A stretch of 50,297 nt of DNA, taken from an uncultured Clostridium sp. Lineage in GTDB: Bacteria; Bacillota; Clostridia; Lachnospirales; Lachnospiraceae. The position numbers were made by a program, and so were the translations under genes. The notes beneath the pieces were generated by a model. The model was not told where the DNA came from and searched no databases. It saw only the letters and a list, made by a program, of their open reading frames with translations. Shown here piece by piece: positions 34,549 through 42,954 of this stretch; within the stretch, counting starts at the first letter, position 1, and the number at the start of each line of letters is the position of its first letter. The DNA lies in NCBI RefSeq assembly GCF_900547735.1, contig NZ_URHZ01000039.1, positions 1 to 50,297 of the forward strand, in the 5' to 3' direction.

Positions 34549-34577
34549 TTGCTATTTTGGGATTAATTGGTTACAAT
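34549..34577 (+). promoter_or_regulatory. Predicted sigma-A promoter of gap
   Basis: TTGCTA (34549-34554) and TACAAT (34572-34577) are 17 bp apart. AGGAGG lies at 34628-34633. The rest of 34379-34641 shows no operator I recognise. Confidence 0.55.
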
Positions 34578-34641
34578 ACAAGGTAGGTTGATTATTATTT
34601 AACAATCATGAATTTAATATATTCTTAGGAGGAATGAAATC

Positions 34642-35655
34642 ATGGCAGTAAAAGTTGCAATCAATGGTTTTGGCCGTATTGGCCGTCTGGCATTCAGACA
34701 GATGTTTGGCGCTGAAGGTTACGAGGTAGTAGCAATCAACGACTTAACAAATCCAACAATGTTAGCTCATCTTTTAAAGTATGATTCTGCACAGGGCAGA
34801 TACGAAGGACATACCGTAGAAGCAGGCGAAGATTACATCGTTGTAGACGGCAAGAAGATCACAATCTACGCTAAAGCTAACGCTGCTGAACTTCCTTGGG
34901 GAGAGATCGGTGTAGACGTAGTATTAGAATGTACCGGTTTTTATACATCAAAAGCAAAAGCACAGGCTCATATCGATGCAGGCGCTAAGAAAGTAGTTAT
35001 CTCCGCTCCGGCAGGAAATGACCTTCCTACAGTCGTTTTCAACGTAAACCACGACATACTGACAAAAGAAGATACCATTATCTCCGCAGCATCCTGTACA
35101 ACAAACTGTCTGGCTCCTATGGCTAAGGCATTAAACGACTATGCTCCGATTCAGTCCGGTATCATGTCTACAATCCATGCATACACAGGCGATCAGATGA
35201 TCCTCGACGGACCGCACAGAAAAGGCGATTTAAGAAGAGCAAGAGCAGGCGCTGTTAATATCGTTCCGAACTCCACAGGCGCTGCAAAAGCAATCGGCCT
35301 TGTAATTCCTGAATTACAAGGAAAATTAATCGGTTCCGCACAGCGTGTTCCGGTACCGACAGGTTCCACAACAATCCTTGTAGCAGTAGTTAAAAAAGCC
35401 GGTGTTACAAAAGAAGAAATCAATGCAGCTATGAAAGCAGCTTCCACTGAGTCCTTTGGTTACACAGAGGATGAGATCGTTTCCTCCGATATCGTTGGCG
35501 TAAGATATGGTTCTTTATTCGATGCAACACAGACCATGGTTTCCCCTATCGGCGAAGACTTATATCAGGTGCAGGTTGTTTCCTGGTATGACAACGAAAA
35601 CTCCTATACAAGCCAGATGGTTCGTACAATCAAATACTTCGCGGAATTATCATAA
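34642..35655 (+). CDS. gap: Glyceraldehyde-3-phosphate dehydrogenase, type I
   Basis: A 337-residue cytoplasmic enzyme that oxidises glyceraldehyde-3-phosphate with NAD+ and phosphate. The Rossmann start is VKVAINGFGRIGRLAFRQ. The catalytic Cys152 is in SAASCTTNCLAPMAK and the active-site His179 in STIHAYTGDQ. RAGAVNIVPNSTGAAKA and SWYDNENSYTSQMV complete the family set. Codon use is plainly shifted to A/T-ending and preferred codons compared with the neighbours, as expected for a very highly expressed gene. It has its own promoter, AGGAGG at good spacing, and a strong terminator, so most transcripts should be monocistronic although pgk follows. Confidence 0.95.
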   Translation: MAVKVAINGFGRIGRLAFRQMFGAEGYEVVAINDLTNPTMLAHLLKYDSAQGRYEGHTVEAGEDYIVVDGKKITIYAKANAAELPWGEIGVDVVLECTGFYTSKAKAQAHIDAGAKKVVISAPAGNDLPTVVFNVNHDILTKEDTIISAASCTTNCLAPMAKALNDYAPIQSGIMSTIHAYTGDQMILDGPHRKGDLRRARAGAVNIVPNSTGAAKAIGLVIPELQGKLIGSAQRVPVPTGSTTILVAVVKKAGVTKEEINAAMKAASTESFGYTEDEIVSSDIVGVRYGSLFDATQTMVSPIGEDLYQVQVVSWYDNENSYTSQMVRTIKYFAELS

Positions 35656-35744
35656 TCGGAGAGACAGCAGAACGTATTTGCAGTGATTGGATCCCCGCTC
35701 CTTTGTGAACGGAGAGAGCGAACAAGCATATAAGGATTCAACAT

Positions 35745-35774
35745 GGGTCCGGTCCTCGGGACCGGACCCTTTTT
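35745..35774 (+). terminator. Intrinsic terminator after gap
   Basis: GGGTCCGGTCC-TCG-GGACCGGACCC forms an 11-bp perfect stem followed by five T. The stretch 35656-35744 is otherwise empty. Confidence 0.9.
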
Positions 35775-35898
35775 AATATCATAGGAAAGTGCTCCTATGA
35801 TATTAAACAGCCCTCCGGGCAGGATGCGCACTCGCGCGAAGATGTAATATGCCGCTATGCGGCCGCGCTCGGCGCGAGAGTCCGGTGTACCGGACTCT
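35771..35898 (+). repeat. Repeat B, long unit 1 of 2 (four predicted hairpins)
   Basis: Hairpin i: TTAATATCATAGGA/TCCTATGATATTAA (35773-35806, 14 bp perfect). Hairpin ii: GCCC-TCC-GGGC (35810-35820). Hairpin iii: CTCGCGC/GCGCGAG (35831-35878) with GCCGC-TAT-GCGGC inside (35851-35863). Hairpin iv: AGAGTCCGG-TGTA-CCGGACTCT (35877-35898) followed by T, a terminator in form. The unit is repeated directly downstream. Confidence 0.85.
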
Positions 35899-35902
35899 TT
35901 TT
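35877..35902 (+). terminator. Second terminator-like hairpin between gap and pgk
   Basis: AGAGTCCGG/CCGGACTCT, a 9-bp stem with TGTA loop, followed by TTTT. It is the 3' end of repeat B unit 1. Confidence 0.7.
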
Positions 35903-36026
35903 AATATCATAGGAAAGTGCTCCTATGATATTAAACAGCCCTCCGGGCGGGATGCGCACTCGCGCGAAGATGTAATATGCCGCTATGCGGCCGCGCTCGG
36001 CGCGAGAGTCCGGTGTACCGGACTCT
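35899..36026 (+). repeat. Repeat B, long unit 2 of 2
   Basis: Near-identical direct copy of 35771-35898 (128 bp). I see one internal change, A to G in the CCGGGCAGGA segment, and the T-run after the last hairpin is broken by C. It ends 36 bp before the pgk start. Confidence 0.85.
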
Positions 36027-36030
36027 TTCT
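36005..36030 (+). terminator. Third terminator-like hairpin before pgk
   Basis: Same AGAGTCCGG/CCGGACTCT stem as in unit 1, followed by TTCTT. The interrupted T-run may make it leaky. I find no clear promoter between it and pgk. Confidence 0.6.
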
Positions 36031-36062
36031 TAAACAGGACAGTCAAGAAAGGAGCATTTTGC

Positions 36063-37268
36063 ATGCTGAATAAGAAATCAGTTGATGATATCAATGTTAA
36101 AGGCAAAAAAGTTCTGGTGCGTTGTGACTTCAACGTACCGTTAAAGGAAGGTAAAATCACCGACGAGAACCGTCTGGTGGCAGCTCTTCCGACTATTAAG
36201 AAATTAATCGGAGACGGCGGAAAAGTAATTCTCTGTTCTCACCTCGGCAAACCGAAGGGCGAACCGAAACCGGAACTTTCCTTAGCGCCGGTAGCCGTAC
36301 GTCTTTCCGAATTACTCGGACAGGAAGTAAAGTTTGCAGCGGATCCCGAGGTAGTGGGGCCAAATGCAAAGGCAGCCGTAGCCGCCATGAAGGACGGAGA
36401 CGTGGTCTTACTGGAGAATACGCGTTACAGAGTGGAAGAGACTAAGAACGGAGAGGCGTTCAGCAAAGAACTGGCATCTCTGTGCGAGGTTTATGTGGAC
36501 GACGCATTCGGCACGGCCCACAGGGCGCACTGTTCCAACGTAGGCGTAACCCAGTATGTTTCAGAGGCCGCTGTCGGTTACTTAATGCAGAAAGAGATCG
36601 ATTTCCTCGGCAATGCCGTTGACAGTCCGGTACGTCCTTTTGTTGCAATCCTGGGCGGAGCTAAGGTAGCAGACAAACTGAATGTTATTTCAAACCTGCT
36701 TGAAAAATGCGATACCCTGATTATCGGCGGAGGCATGGCATTTACCTTCTTAAAGGCACAGGGACTTGAGATTGGAAAATCTCTTGTAGATGATACGAAA
36801 TTAGATTACTGCAGAGAGATGGTGGAGAAGGCTGAGAAACTCGGCAAGAAACTGCTCCTTCCCGTAGATGCCGCCGTAGCTGAATCCTTCCCGAACCCAA
36901 TCGATGCGCCGATCGAGGTCCGCTATGTAGCGGTAGACGCGATCCCGGCAGATACGATGGGACTCGATATCGGAACCGAGACGGCAAAACTTTATGCAGA
37001 GGCCGTAAAATCCGCAAAAACGGTCGTATGGAACGGACCGATGGGCGTATTTGAAAACCCTGTTCTTGCAAAGGGAACAATCGCCGTGGCTGAAGCGCTG
37101 GCTGAGACGGAGGCAACTACCATCATCGGCGGAGGCGATTCTGCGGCCGCAGTGAACCAGCTTGGTTTTGGCGATAAGATGAGCCATATTTCCACGGGCG
37201 GCGGAGCTTCCCTGGAATTCCTGGAAGGCAAAGAGCTTCCCGGTGTGGCGGCAGCCAACGATCGATAA
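36063..37268 (+). CDS. pgk: Phosphoglycerate kinase
   Basis: A 401-residue cytoplasmic enzyme that makes ATP from 1,3-bisphosphoglycerate. The start at 36063 has AAAGGAG eight bases upstream; an in-frame upstream extension would run through repeat B and is rejected. Family marks are VLVRCDFNVPLKEGKITDE (substrate loop), CSHLGKPKGEP, LLENTRYRVEETKN, a DDAFGTAHRAHCSN stretch, ILGGAKVADKLNVI, and the nucleotide-binding GGGDSAAAVNQLG with STGGGASLEFLEG at the end. It is 29 bp from tpiA and surely co-transcribed with it. Three terminator-like hairpins separate it from gap. Confidence 0.95.
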   Translation: MLNKKSVDDINVKGKKVLVRCDFNVPLKEGKITDENRLVAALPTIKKLIGDGGKVILCSHLGKPKGEPKPELSLAPVAVRLSELLGQEVKFAADPEVVGPNAKAAVAAMKDGDVVLLENTRYRVEETKNGEAFSKELASLCEVYVDDAFGTAHRAHCSNVGVTQYVSEAAVGYLMQKEIDFLGNAVDSPVRPFVAILGGAKVADKLNVISNLLEKCDTLIIGGGMAFTFLKAQGLEIGKSLVDDTKLDYCREMVEKAEKLGKKLLLPVDAAVAESFPNPIDAPIEVRYVAVDAIPADTMGLDIGTETAKLYAEAVKSAKTVVWNGPMGVFENPVLAKGTIAVAEALAETEATTIIGGGDSAAAVNQLGFGDKMSHISTGGGASLEFLEGKELPGVAAANDR

Positions 37269-37297
37269 GACGAAACGGAGTGTAGGAGGATAAAAAG

Positions 37298-38047
37298 ATG
37301 GCAAGAAGAAAGATTGTTGCAGGCAACTGGAAGATGAACATGACCCCAACGGAGGCGGTTGCCCTTGTAAATACATTAAAACCACTGGTAGCTTCAGAAG
37401 AGACTGACGTTGTTTTCTGTGTTCCGGCTATCGATATCATCCCTGTCGCAGAAGCCTGCAAGGGAAGCAATATCGCAGTGGGCGCCGAGAACATGTACTT
37501 TGAAGAAAAAGGCGCTTACACCGGAGAAATCGCACCGAACATGCTCACGGACGCGGGCGTGAAATACGTGATTATCGGTCATTCCGAGAGAAGAGAGTAC
37601 TTTGCGGAGACAAATGAGACCGTAAATAAAAAAGTCCTTAAGGCATTTGAACACGGCCTTACACCAATCGTATGCTGCGGCGAAACTCTGACACAGAGAG
37701 AGCAGGGCATCACGATCGACTGGATCCGCCAGCAGATCAAGATTGCTTTCTTAGACGTAACCGCAGAGCAGGCCAAAACTGCCGTGATCGCTTATGAGCC
37801 AATCTGGGCTATCGGAACAGGCAAGACGGCCACAACGGAGCAGGCGGAAGAAGTATGTGCGGCAATCCGCGTATGCATCGGCGAGATCTACGATGAGGCA
37901 ACGGCAGAGGCAATCCGTATCCAGTACGGCGGTTCTGTAAACGGCGGCAACGCTGCGGAACTGTTTGCTCAGCCGGATATCGACGGCGGTCTGGTAGGCG
38001 GCGCTTCCCTGAAAGAAGAATTTGGGAAAATCGTCAATTACAAATAA
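37298..38047 (+). CDS. tpiA: Triosephosphate isomerase
   Basis: A 249-residue TIM-barrel enzyme that interconverts dihydroxyacetone phosphate and glyceraldehyde-3-phosphate. Catalytic residues are visible: Lys12 in AGNWKMNMT, His95 in VIIGHSERRE and Glu167 in IAYEPIWAIGTG. The phosphate-gripping loops are at the C-terminus (IQYGGSVNGGNAAEL, GGLVGGASLK). AGGAGG is well placed. It is the last gene of the pgk-tpiA pair and ends in an intrinsic terminator followed by a family B repeat. Confidence 0.95.
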   Translation: MARRKIVAGNWKMNMTPTEAVALVNTLKPLVASEETDVVFCVPAIDIIPVAEACKGSNIAVGAENMYFEEKGAYTGEIAPNMLTDAGVKYVIIGHSERREYFAETNETVNKKVLKAFEHGLTPIVCCGETLTQREQGITIDWIRQQIKIAFLDVTAEQAKTAVIAYEPIWAIGTGKTATTEQAEEVCAAIRVCIGEIYDEATAEAIRIQYGGSVNGGNAAELFAQPDIDGGLVGGASLKEEFGKIVNYK

Positions 38048-38079
38048 ATCTTTTTAGTAATAAGGTGTTTTAACAATGC

Positions 38080-38116
38080 AGGAGCCGAATGACAGAGAGT
38101 CAGGCGGCTCCTTTTT
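38080..38116 (+). terminator. Intrinsic terminator after tpiA
   Basis: AGGAGCCG and CGGCTCCT form an 8-bp stem around a 17-nt loop, followed by five T. Confidence 0.8.
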
Positions 38117-38198
38117 AATATCATAGGAAAGTGTTCCTGTGATATTAAAAGCCCTCCGGCAGGATACGCACCCGCACGAAGACGGAATATGCCGCCGT
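38115..38198 (+). repeat. Post-terminator repeat B, copy at tpiA
   Basis: TTAATATCATAGGA/TCCTGTGATATTAA keeps the 14-bp palindrome with one change that allows a G-U pair. The GCCCTCCGGC hairpin and the degenerate tail with GAATATGCCGCC follow. The final terminator-like hairpin is missing. Confidence 0.8.
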
Positions 38199-38288
38199 AC
38201 CCGGAACATGGGTTTCGGCCGGGTTGACTTTTTTGAAAAAAATTACCGAAATTGCATTTTTCCAATCATAACCGGAACGGCAGAGACG

Positions 38289-38317
38289 TTGAAACACCTG
38301 TTTCGCTGTGATATAAT
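38289..38317 (+). promoter_or_regulatory. Predicted sigma-A promoter of the phosphatase gene
   Basis: TTGAAA (38289-38294) and TATAAT (38312-38317) at 17-bp spacing. Confidence 0.7.
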
Positions 38318-38371
38318 AAATTATTATACTGATAAAGCAAGTTTTACAACGACTGAAAGGGGACGGAAAAT

Positions 38372-39109
38372 ATGGACAGACCGGTCAGAAGGTTTCGGCT
38401 GGAGCACGGACTTAATATAAGAGACATGGGAGGATTTGAGACGGCCGACGGCAGGATGACTGCCTTTGGGAAACTCCTGAGGGCAGGAGCCCTTCACAAC
38501 CTGACGGAGGAGGAGTGGAAAAGGCTGACTGAATACGGAGTTGCGACGGTCCTGGACCTGCGCAGCCAGTCGGAGATTGAGACAGCCGCGGATGCGGCGC
38601 CGGAGGGAGTGGAGTGGTTTCACTGCCCGATACAGACAGAACAGATTGATACAAAGGATATATCGGAGTCTGCGGAGAAAGCATTTGCCGGGAGCCTGAC
38701 GGAAGGATACCTGAATATTGTTAAGAACCACGGCGTTCTTCTGGCCGAGGCGGTAAAGAAGCTGATTGCCGGCCTGGAGCGGGGAGCCGTTCTTTTCCAC
38801 TGTACGGCAGGGAAAGACAGAACCGGAATTCTGGCATCCTGCATTTATTATCTCTGCGGTATCGCGGAGGAAGACATTATTGCAGATTATGAAGTGACAT
38901 ATACATATAACAAAAAAGGCATGGACAAACTGCTGGGTATGCTGGATGAGGAGACAAGAGGCAGGATGGAGCCTTTTATGAGATCGGATGCACAGAGCAT
39001 GGAGCGTCTTCTGGAGTTCTACAGAGAGATATCACTTCCCGAATACCTGGGTCAGTATGGCGTGACGGAGACGGAGCTTGAAACGCTGCGGAACTGTTTC
39101 CTTAAGTGA
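38372..39109 (+). CDS. Tyrosine/serine phosphatase (Y_phosphatase3 type)
   Basis: A 245-residue cytoplasmic phosphatase. The catalytic P-loop is HCTAGKDRTG (His143, Cys144, Arg150), where Cys attacks the phosphate. The N-terminal FRLEHGLNIRDMGGFETADG and LDLRSQSEIE stretches are typical of this bacterial group, related to Mycobacterium PtpB and Listeria LipA, which act on phosphotyrosine and sometimes on phosphoinositides. It has its own promoter. The natural target is unknown. It lies between the glycolytic genes and a diguanylate cyclase without an obvious functional link. Confidence 0.85.
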   Translation: MDRPVRRFRLEHGLNIRDMGGFETADGRMTAFGKLLRAGALHNLTEEEWKRLTEYGVATVLDLRSQSEIETAADAAPEGVEWFHCPIQTEQIDTKDISESAEKAFAGSLTEGYLNIVKNHGVLLAEAVKKLIAGLERGAVLFHCTAGKDRTGILASCIYYLCGIAEEDIIADYEVTYTYNKKGMDKLLGMLDEETRGRMEPFMRSDAQSMERLLEFYREISLPEYLGQYGVTETELETLRNCFLK

Positions 39110-39238
39110 GGCCGATAACGGGCCGGAGTTCCGGGAACACCGAAAGCAGGCGCGGCGGCTGCCGTGTCTGCCGCGGGATGCAAAAGGACAAGACGGAAGA
39201 AAACGTGATTCTTTTTTACAAAGGAGGGTGGGGCCGGT

Positions 39239-41149
39239 ATGAAAAATAACAGGCTTTTTAAGACGAATGTATTGGTCAGCCTGATTCTGGTAATCGGCTT
39301 TGCCCTTACGGCAATGCTCAGCTACCGGGCCAATTATCAGGCCTCACTCGACAGTATTGAGCAGGTGTCGTCCCTGACGGCAGAAGGAATTTACTATCAG
39401 TTGTCGACGAAATTTACAAAGCCGGTCAACATCTCGCTGACGATGGCTCATGACAGCCTGCTTAAGAACCATCTTTTGGAGGAAGCTTCCTGCCTGGAGG
39501 ATGAGGAGTATATCAAGACAACAAAAACATATCTTGACACATACCGGGAAAAATACGGTTTCGATTCTGTATTTCTTGTTTCTGCCGCCACGTCGCGCTA
39601 TTACAATTTCAATGGAGTTGACCGTATACTGACTGAGGACAGTCCGGAGAATACCTGGTACTACAAACTGCTTCAAAGTGATGAGGAATATTCCCTGAAC
39701 GTGGATAATGATGAAGCAGACGGGGCCGACAATGTGATTACCGTGTTTGTGAACTGCAAGGTGAAGGCGGACGATGGTTCCACACTGGGGATTGTCGGCG
39801 TCGGAATCCACATTGAATACCTGAAAGAACTGCTTCAGAGCTATGAAGATAAATTCGATGTGACGGCCAGCCTGCTGAACCAGGATGGAATCATCGAGGT
39901 ATCGACGTCATATAACGGATACGAGCAGACGGACTGGTTTAAAATCAACGGCTGCCAAACCATCAGGGGCCAGGTGCTGGACTGGAAGTCATCGGATACG
40001 AATCTGGAGATTTGGGCATCCCAGGGGACGAAAGGGACGGAGAAAAGCTATGTGGTCGCCCGTTTTATACCGGAACTTTCCTGGTATCTGACCGTGGAAC
40101 AGGATACGGGACAGATACTCAGTGACATCAGGACTCAGCTTTACATGACCGCGATATTGCTTTTGTTCATTATTGTGACGGTTCTGCTTGTCATTACAGC
40201 CGTAATCCGCAATTTTAACAAACAGATTACCGAGCTGATGGAAGAGAGACAGGGCAGCTTTAAGAGGGCTACGGAGCAGCTCTACGATAATATCTATGAG
40301 CTGAACATCACGAAAAACTGCACCGTGGGAAAGAGGACGGAAGAGTATTTCGAGAGCCTTGGCGCCGGGGATCTGCCATACAGTGAAGGACTGCATGTTA
40401 TCGCTGAGAAACAGATTAAGGAAGAATTCCGGGAAGGCTATGTCAGTACCTTTGAACCCTCCAATGTGATAAAAGAATATGAGAACGGCAATAATCATCT
40501 GCGCTATGATTTCCAGATTACACAGGACGGCTCAGACTATTTCTGGATGAGGATAGACGCCTATATTTTCTATTCCGCGGAGGATAACTCGGTTCATATG
40601 TTCACCTACAGGAAGAATATTGAGGAGGAGAAGGAAAAGGAAATGCAGGCCGTGATGGATGAGATGACCCAGTTCTATACCAAGACGGAAACGGAACGCC
40701 TGATAGAGGCAGTCCTGGCTGAACACAGGCCGGGGATGTATGCTTTCTTCATCTTTGACATCGATAACTTTAAGAAAGTCAACGATCAACTGGGCCACGT
40801 GTTCGGGGATTACTGTATCAGGGAATTTACCGGAATTATCAGGAGCCATTTTGAAGACAGGGATATTCTGGGACGGATAGGAGGCGATGAGTTTGCAGCC
40901 TTTGCAGCGGCGCCCGATATGGACTCGGTACGGAAAAAGGCCGAAGAGCTTACCCATTCCCTTGATACGATGATCGATTATCAGGATATGGAATGGAATA
41001 TTTCCGCCAGTATCGGTGTGGCGGTTTATCCTTCGGGAGGCCGGCAGTTCGTAGAACTTTACAGGAATGCCGACAGAGCTCTTTATCAGACGAAGGAGAA
41101 GGGAAAGAACGGTTTTACGATCCATGAGCCCGTCATTCGGGCGGAATAA
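39239..41149 (+). CDS. Membrane-bound diguanylate cyclase with dCache sensor
   Basis: A 636-residue protein that should make cyclic di-GMP. Layout: membrane segment about 9-29, large extracytoplasmic dCache-type sensor about 34-295 (YGFDSVFLVSAATSRYYNFN, GIVGVGIHIEYLKELL), second membrane segment about 302-324, a PAS-like linker about 340-460 and a coiled coil, then the GGDEF domain about 475-630. The active site is intact: FDIDNFKKVNDQLGH and RIGGDEFAAF (GGDEF 548-552). The usual inhibitory I-site RxxD five residues before GGDEF reads EDRD, so product feedback may be absent. AAAGGAGGG precedes the ATG. The ligand is unknown. Confidence 0.87.
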   Translation: MKNNRLFKTNVLVSLILVIGFALTAMLSYRANYQASLDSIEQVSSLTAEGIYYQLSTKFTKPVNISLTMAHDSLLKNHLLEEASCLEDEEYIKTTKTYLDTYREKYGFDSVFLVSAATSRYYNFNGVDRILTEDSPENTWYYKLLQSDEEYSLNVDNDEADGADNVITVFVNCKVKADDGSTLGIVGVGIHIEYLKELLQSYEDKFDVTASLLNQDGIIEVSTSYNGYEQTDWFKINGCQTIRGQVLDWKSSDTNLEIWASQGTKGTEKSYVVARFIPELSWYLTVEQDTGQILSDIRTQLYMTAILLLFIIVTVLLVITAVIRNFNKQITELMEERQGSFKRATEQLYDNIYELNITKNCTVGKRTEEYFESLGAGDLPYSEGLHVIAEKQIKEEFREGYVSTFEPSNVIKEYENGNNHLRYDFQITQDGSDYFWMRIDAYIFYSAEDNSVHMFTYRKNIEEEKEKEMQAVMDEMTQFYTKTETERLIEAVLAEHRPGMYAFFIFDIDNFKKVNDQLGHVFGDYCIREFTGIIRSHFEDRDILGRIGGDEFAAFAAAPDMDSVRKKAEELTHSLDTMIDYQDMEWNISASIGVAVYPSGGRQFVELYRNADRALYQTKEKGKNGFTIHEPVIRAE

Positions 41150-41194
41150 ACAGGAAAACCTGGGAAAATTCGTCAAAAATTTATCATACAGCCA

Positions 41195-41223
41195 TTGAAA
41201 GTTACTGTGAAATCATGTAAAAT
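41195..41223 (+). promoter_or_regulatory. Predicted sigma-A promoter of gpmI
   Basis: TTGAAA (41195-41200) and TAAAAT (41218-41223) at 17-bp spacing. The leader of about 135 nt contains an ACCCGG/CCGGGT hairpin (about 41308-41333) of unknown meaning. Confidence 0.6.
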
Positions 41224-41363
41224 AAGAAATTGGCAAGAATAATATAAATGCCTTTTGTTTTACCCGTGATATCCGGCATTTCAGTGGCTTTTTTTCGGGC
41301 ATCAGACCCGGTTTAAGAATGCGCTCCGGGTGAAACAGGAGAAGAAGATAAAGGAGATAGATT

Positions 41364-42905
41364 ATGAGCAAAAAACCAACTGTATTAATGATACTTGATG
41401 GTTACGGCCTGAACAGCAATTGTGAGCACAATGCGGTTTGTGAGGCGAAGACACCGGTTATGGATCAGTTGATGAGCCAGTGTCCTTACGTGAGAGGCAA
41501 TGCCAGCGGTCTTGCCGTCGGTCTTCCCGACGGGCAGATGGGCAACTCTGAGGTAGGCCACCTGAATATGGGAGCCGGCCGTATCGTATATCAGGAACTT
41601 ACAAGAATCACAAAATCTATCGAAGACGGAGATTTCTTCACCATTCCGGAATTTTTGAAGGCAGTGGAGAACTGCAAAAAAAATAATTCGGCTCTTCATC
41701 TGTTTGGACTTGTTTCCGACGGAGGCGTCCACAGCCACAATACCCACATTTACGGACTTCTTAAACTGGCAAAGAAAAACGGACTCGAAAAAGTATTTGT
41801 ACACTGCTTCCTGGACGGCCGTGACACACCGCCTGCATCGGGCAGGGGTTTTGTTGCGGAGCTGGAAGAGAAGATGAAAGAGATTGGCGTCGGCCGCGTC
41901 GCTTCCGTAATGGGACGTTACTATGTAATGGACCGTGACAAAAACTGGGACCGTGTGGAGCGGGCATACAAGGTGCTGGTGGACGGCGAAGGAGAGAAGG
42001 CGGACAGTGCGACCGGCGGCATCCAGGCGTCCTATGATAAGGAAGTCAATGATGAGTTTGTGGTTCCCTTCAATGTAGAGGAGAACGGTAAACCTGCAGC
42101 CCTGATTCAGGATGGGGATTCCGTTATTTTCTATAACTTCCGTCCCGACCGCGCAAGGGAGATTACAAGAGCATTCTGTGATGATGAGTTTGCCGGTTTT
42201 GAGAGAAAGAAACGTCTGGACCTGGTATTTGTATGCTTTACGGATTATGACGAGACAATCGGCAATAAACTGGTTGCTTTCAGAAAAGAGGAGATTACCA
42301 ATACATTCGGTGAATTTCTGGCGGCGCATGGAAAGACGCAGGCAAGAATTGCCGAGACGGAGAAATATGCCCATGTGACATTCTTCTTCAACGGAGGAAT
42401 CGAGGAGCCGAACAAGGGCGAGGACCGTATTCTGGTTCCGTCGCCGAAGGAGGTTCCAACCTACGATCTGAAACCGGAGATGAGTGCACCGCAGGTATGC
42501 GATAAACTGGTGGAGGCAATTAAGTCCGGCAAATACGATGTGATCATCATCAATTTTGCAAACCCTGATATGGTGGGCCATACGGGAGTTGAACCGGCTG
42601 CCATCAAGGCAATTGAGACGGTGGATGCCTGCGTGGGAAGAACCGTGGACGCCATCAAAGAGACAGACGGCGTGCTCTTCATCTGCGCCGACCACGGCAA
42701 TGCAGAGCAGCTTGTGGATTATGAGACAGGCGAACCCTGGACCGCCCATACGACGAACCAGGTTCCTTTCATCCTTGTAAACGCAGATCCTTCCTATAAA
42801 CTGAGGGAAGGCGGATGCCTGGCCGATATTGCTCCAACCTTAATCGAACTGATGGGAATGGAACAGCCGAAAGAAATGACGGGAAAATCACTTCTTGTGA
42901 AGTAG
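41364..42905 (+). CDS. gpmI: 2,3-bisphosphoglycerate-independent phosphoglycerate mutase
   Basis: A 513-residue Mn-dependent enzyme that interconverts 3- and 2-phosphoglycerate. The phospho-accepting Ser62 is in GQMGNSEVGHLNMG. Metal ligands are visible in VLMILDGYG near the start, and in NFANPDMVGHTG, FICADHGNAEQ and WTAHTTNQVPF near the end. HCFLDGRDTPPASG and MGRYYVMDRDKNWDRV are substrate-binding stretches. Length is normal for GpmI. AAAGGAG lies upstream. It has its own promoter, 3.3 kb after tpiA, and is separated from the rest of the glycolytic genes by two signalling genes. Confidence 0.95.
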   Translation: MSKKPTVLMILDGYGLNSNCEHNAVCEAKTPVMDQLMSQCPYVRGNASGLAVGLPDGQMGNSEVGHLNMGAGRIVYQELTRITKSIEDGDFFTIPEFLKAVENCKKNNSALHLFGLVSDGGVHSHNTHIYGLLKLAKKNGLEKVFVHCFLDGRDTPPASGRGFVAELEEKMKEIGVGRVASVMGRYYVMDRDKNWDRVERAYKVLVDGEGEKADSATGGIQASYDKEVNDEFVVPFNVEENGKPAALIQDGDSVIFYNFRPDRAREITRAFCDDEFAGFERKKRLDLVFVCFTDYDETIGNKLVAFRKEEITNTFGEFLAAHGKTQARIAETEKYAHVTFFFNGGIEEPNKGEDRILVPSPKEVPTYDLKPEMSAPQVCDKLVEAIKSGKYDVIIINFANPDMVGHTGVEPAAIKAIETVDACVGRTVDAIKETDGVLFICADHGNAEQLVDYETGEPWTAHTTNQVPFILVNADPSYKLREGGCLADIAPTLIELMGMEQPKEMTGKSLLVK

Positions 42906-42909
42906 AAAT

Positions 42910-42949
42910 AACGAAAAGCACGCTTCGCGAACTTTTCATTGCCACTCAA
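42910..42949 (-). repeat. Post-terminator repeat A, copy
   Basis: Minus-strand consensus copy (TTGAGTGGCAATGAAAAG, TTCGCGAAGC, GTGCTTTTCGTT). It lies 3' of the hairpin at 42955-43011 in the sense of the minus-strand zinc-ribbon gene, and directly after the gpmI stop on the other strand. Confidence 0.85.
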
Positions 42950-42954
42950 TAAGA

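Noticed and set aside
35771..36026. Tandem 128-bp units considered as a CRISPR or riboswitch pair
   Set aside because: There are only two near-identical units with no spacer between them, and no match to a riboswitch core known to me.
41385..42749. 454-codon open frame antisense to gpmI
   Set aside because: gpmI is certain. The antisense product has no family features and no ribosome binding site.
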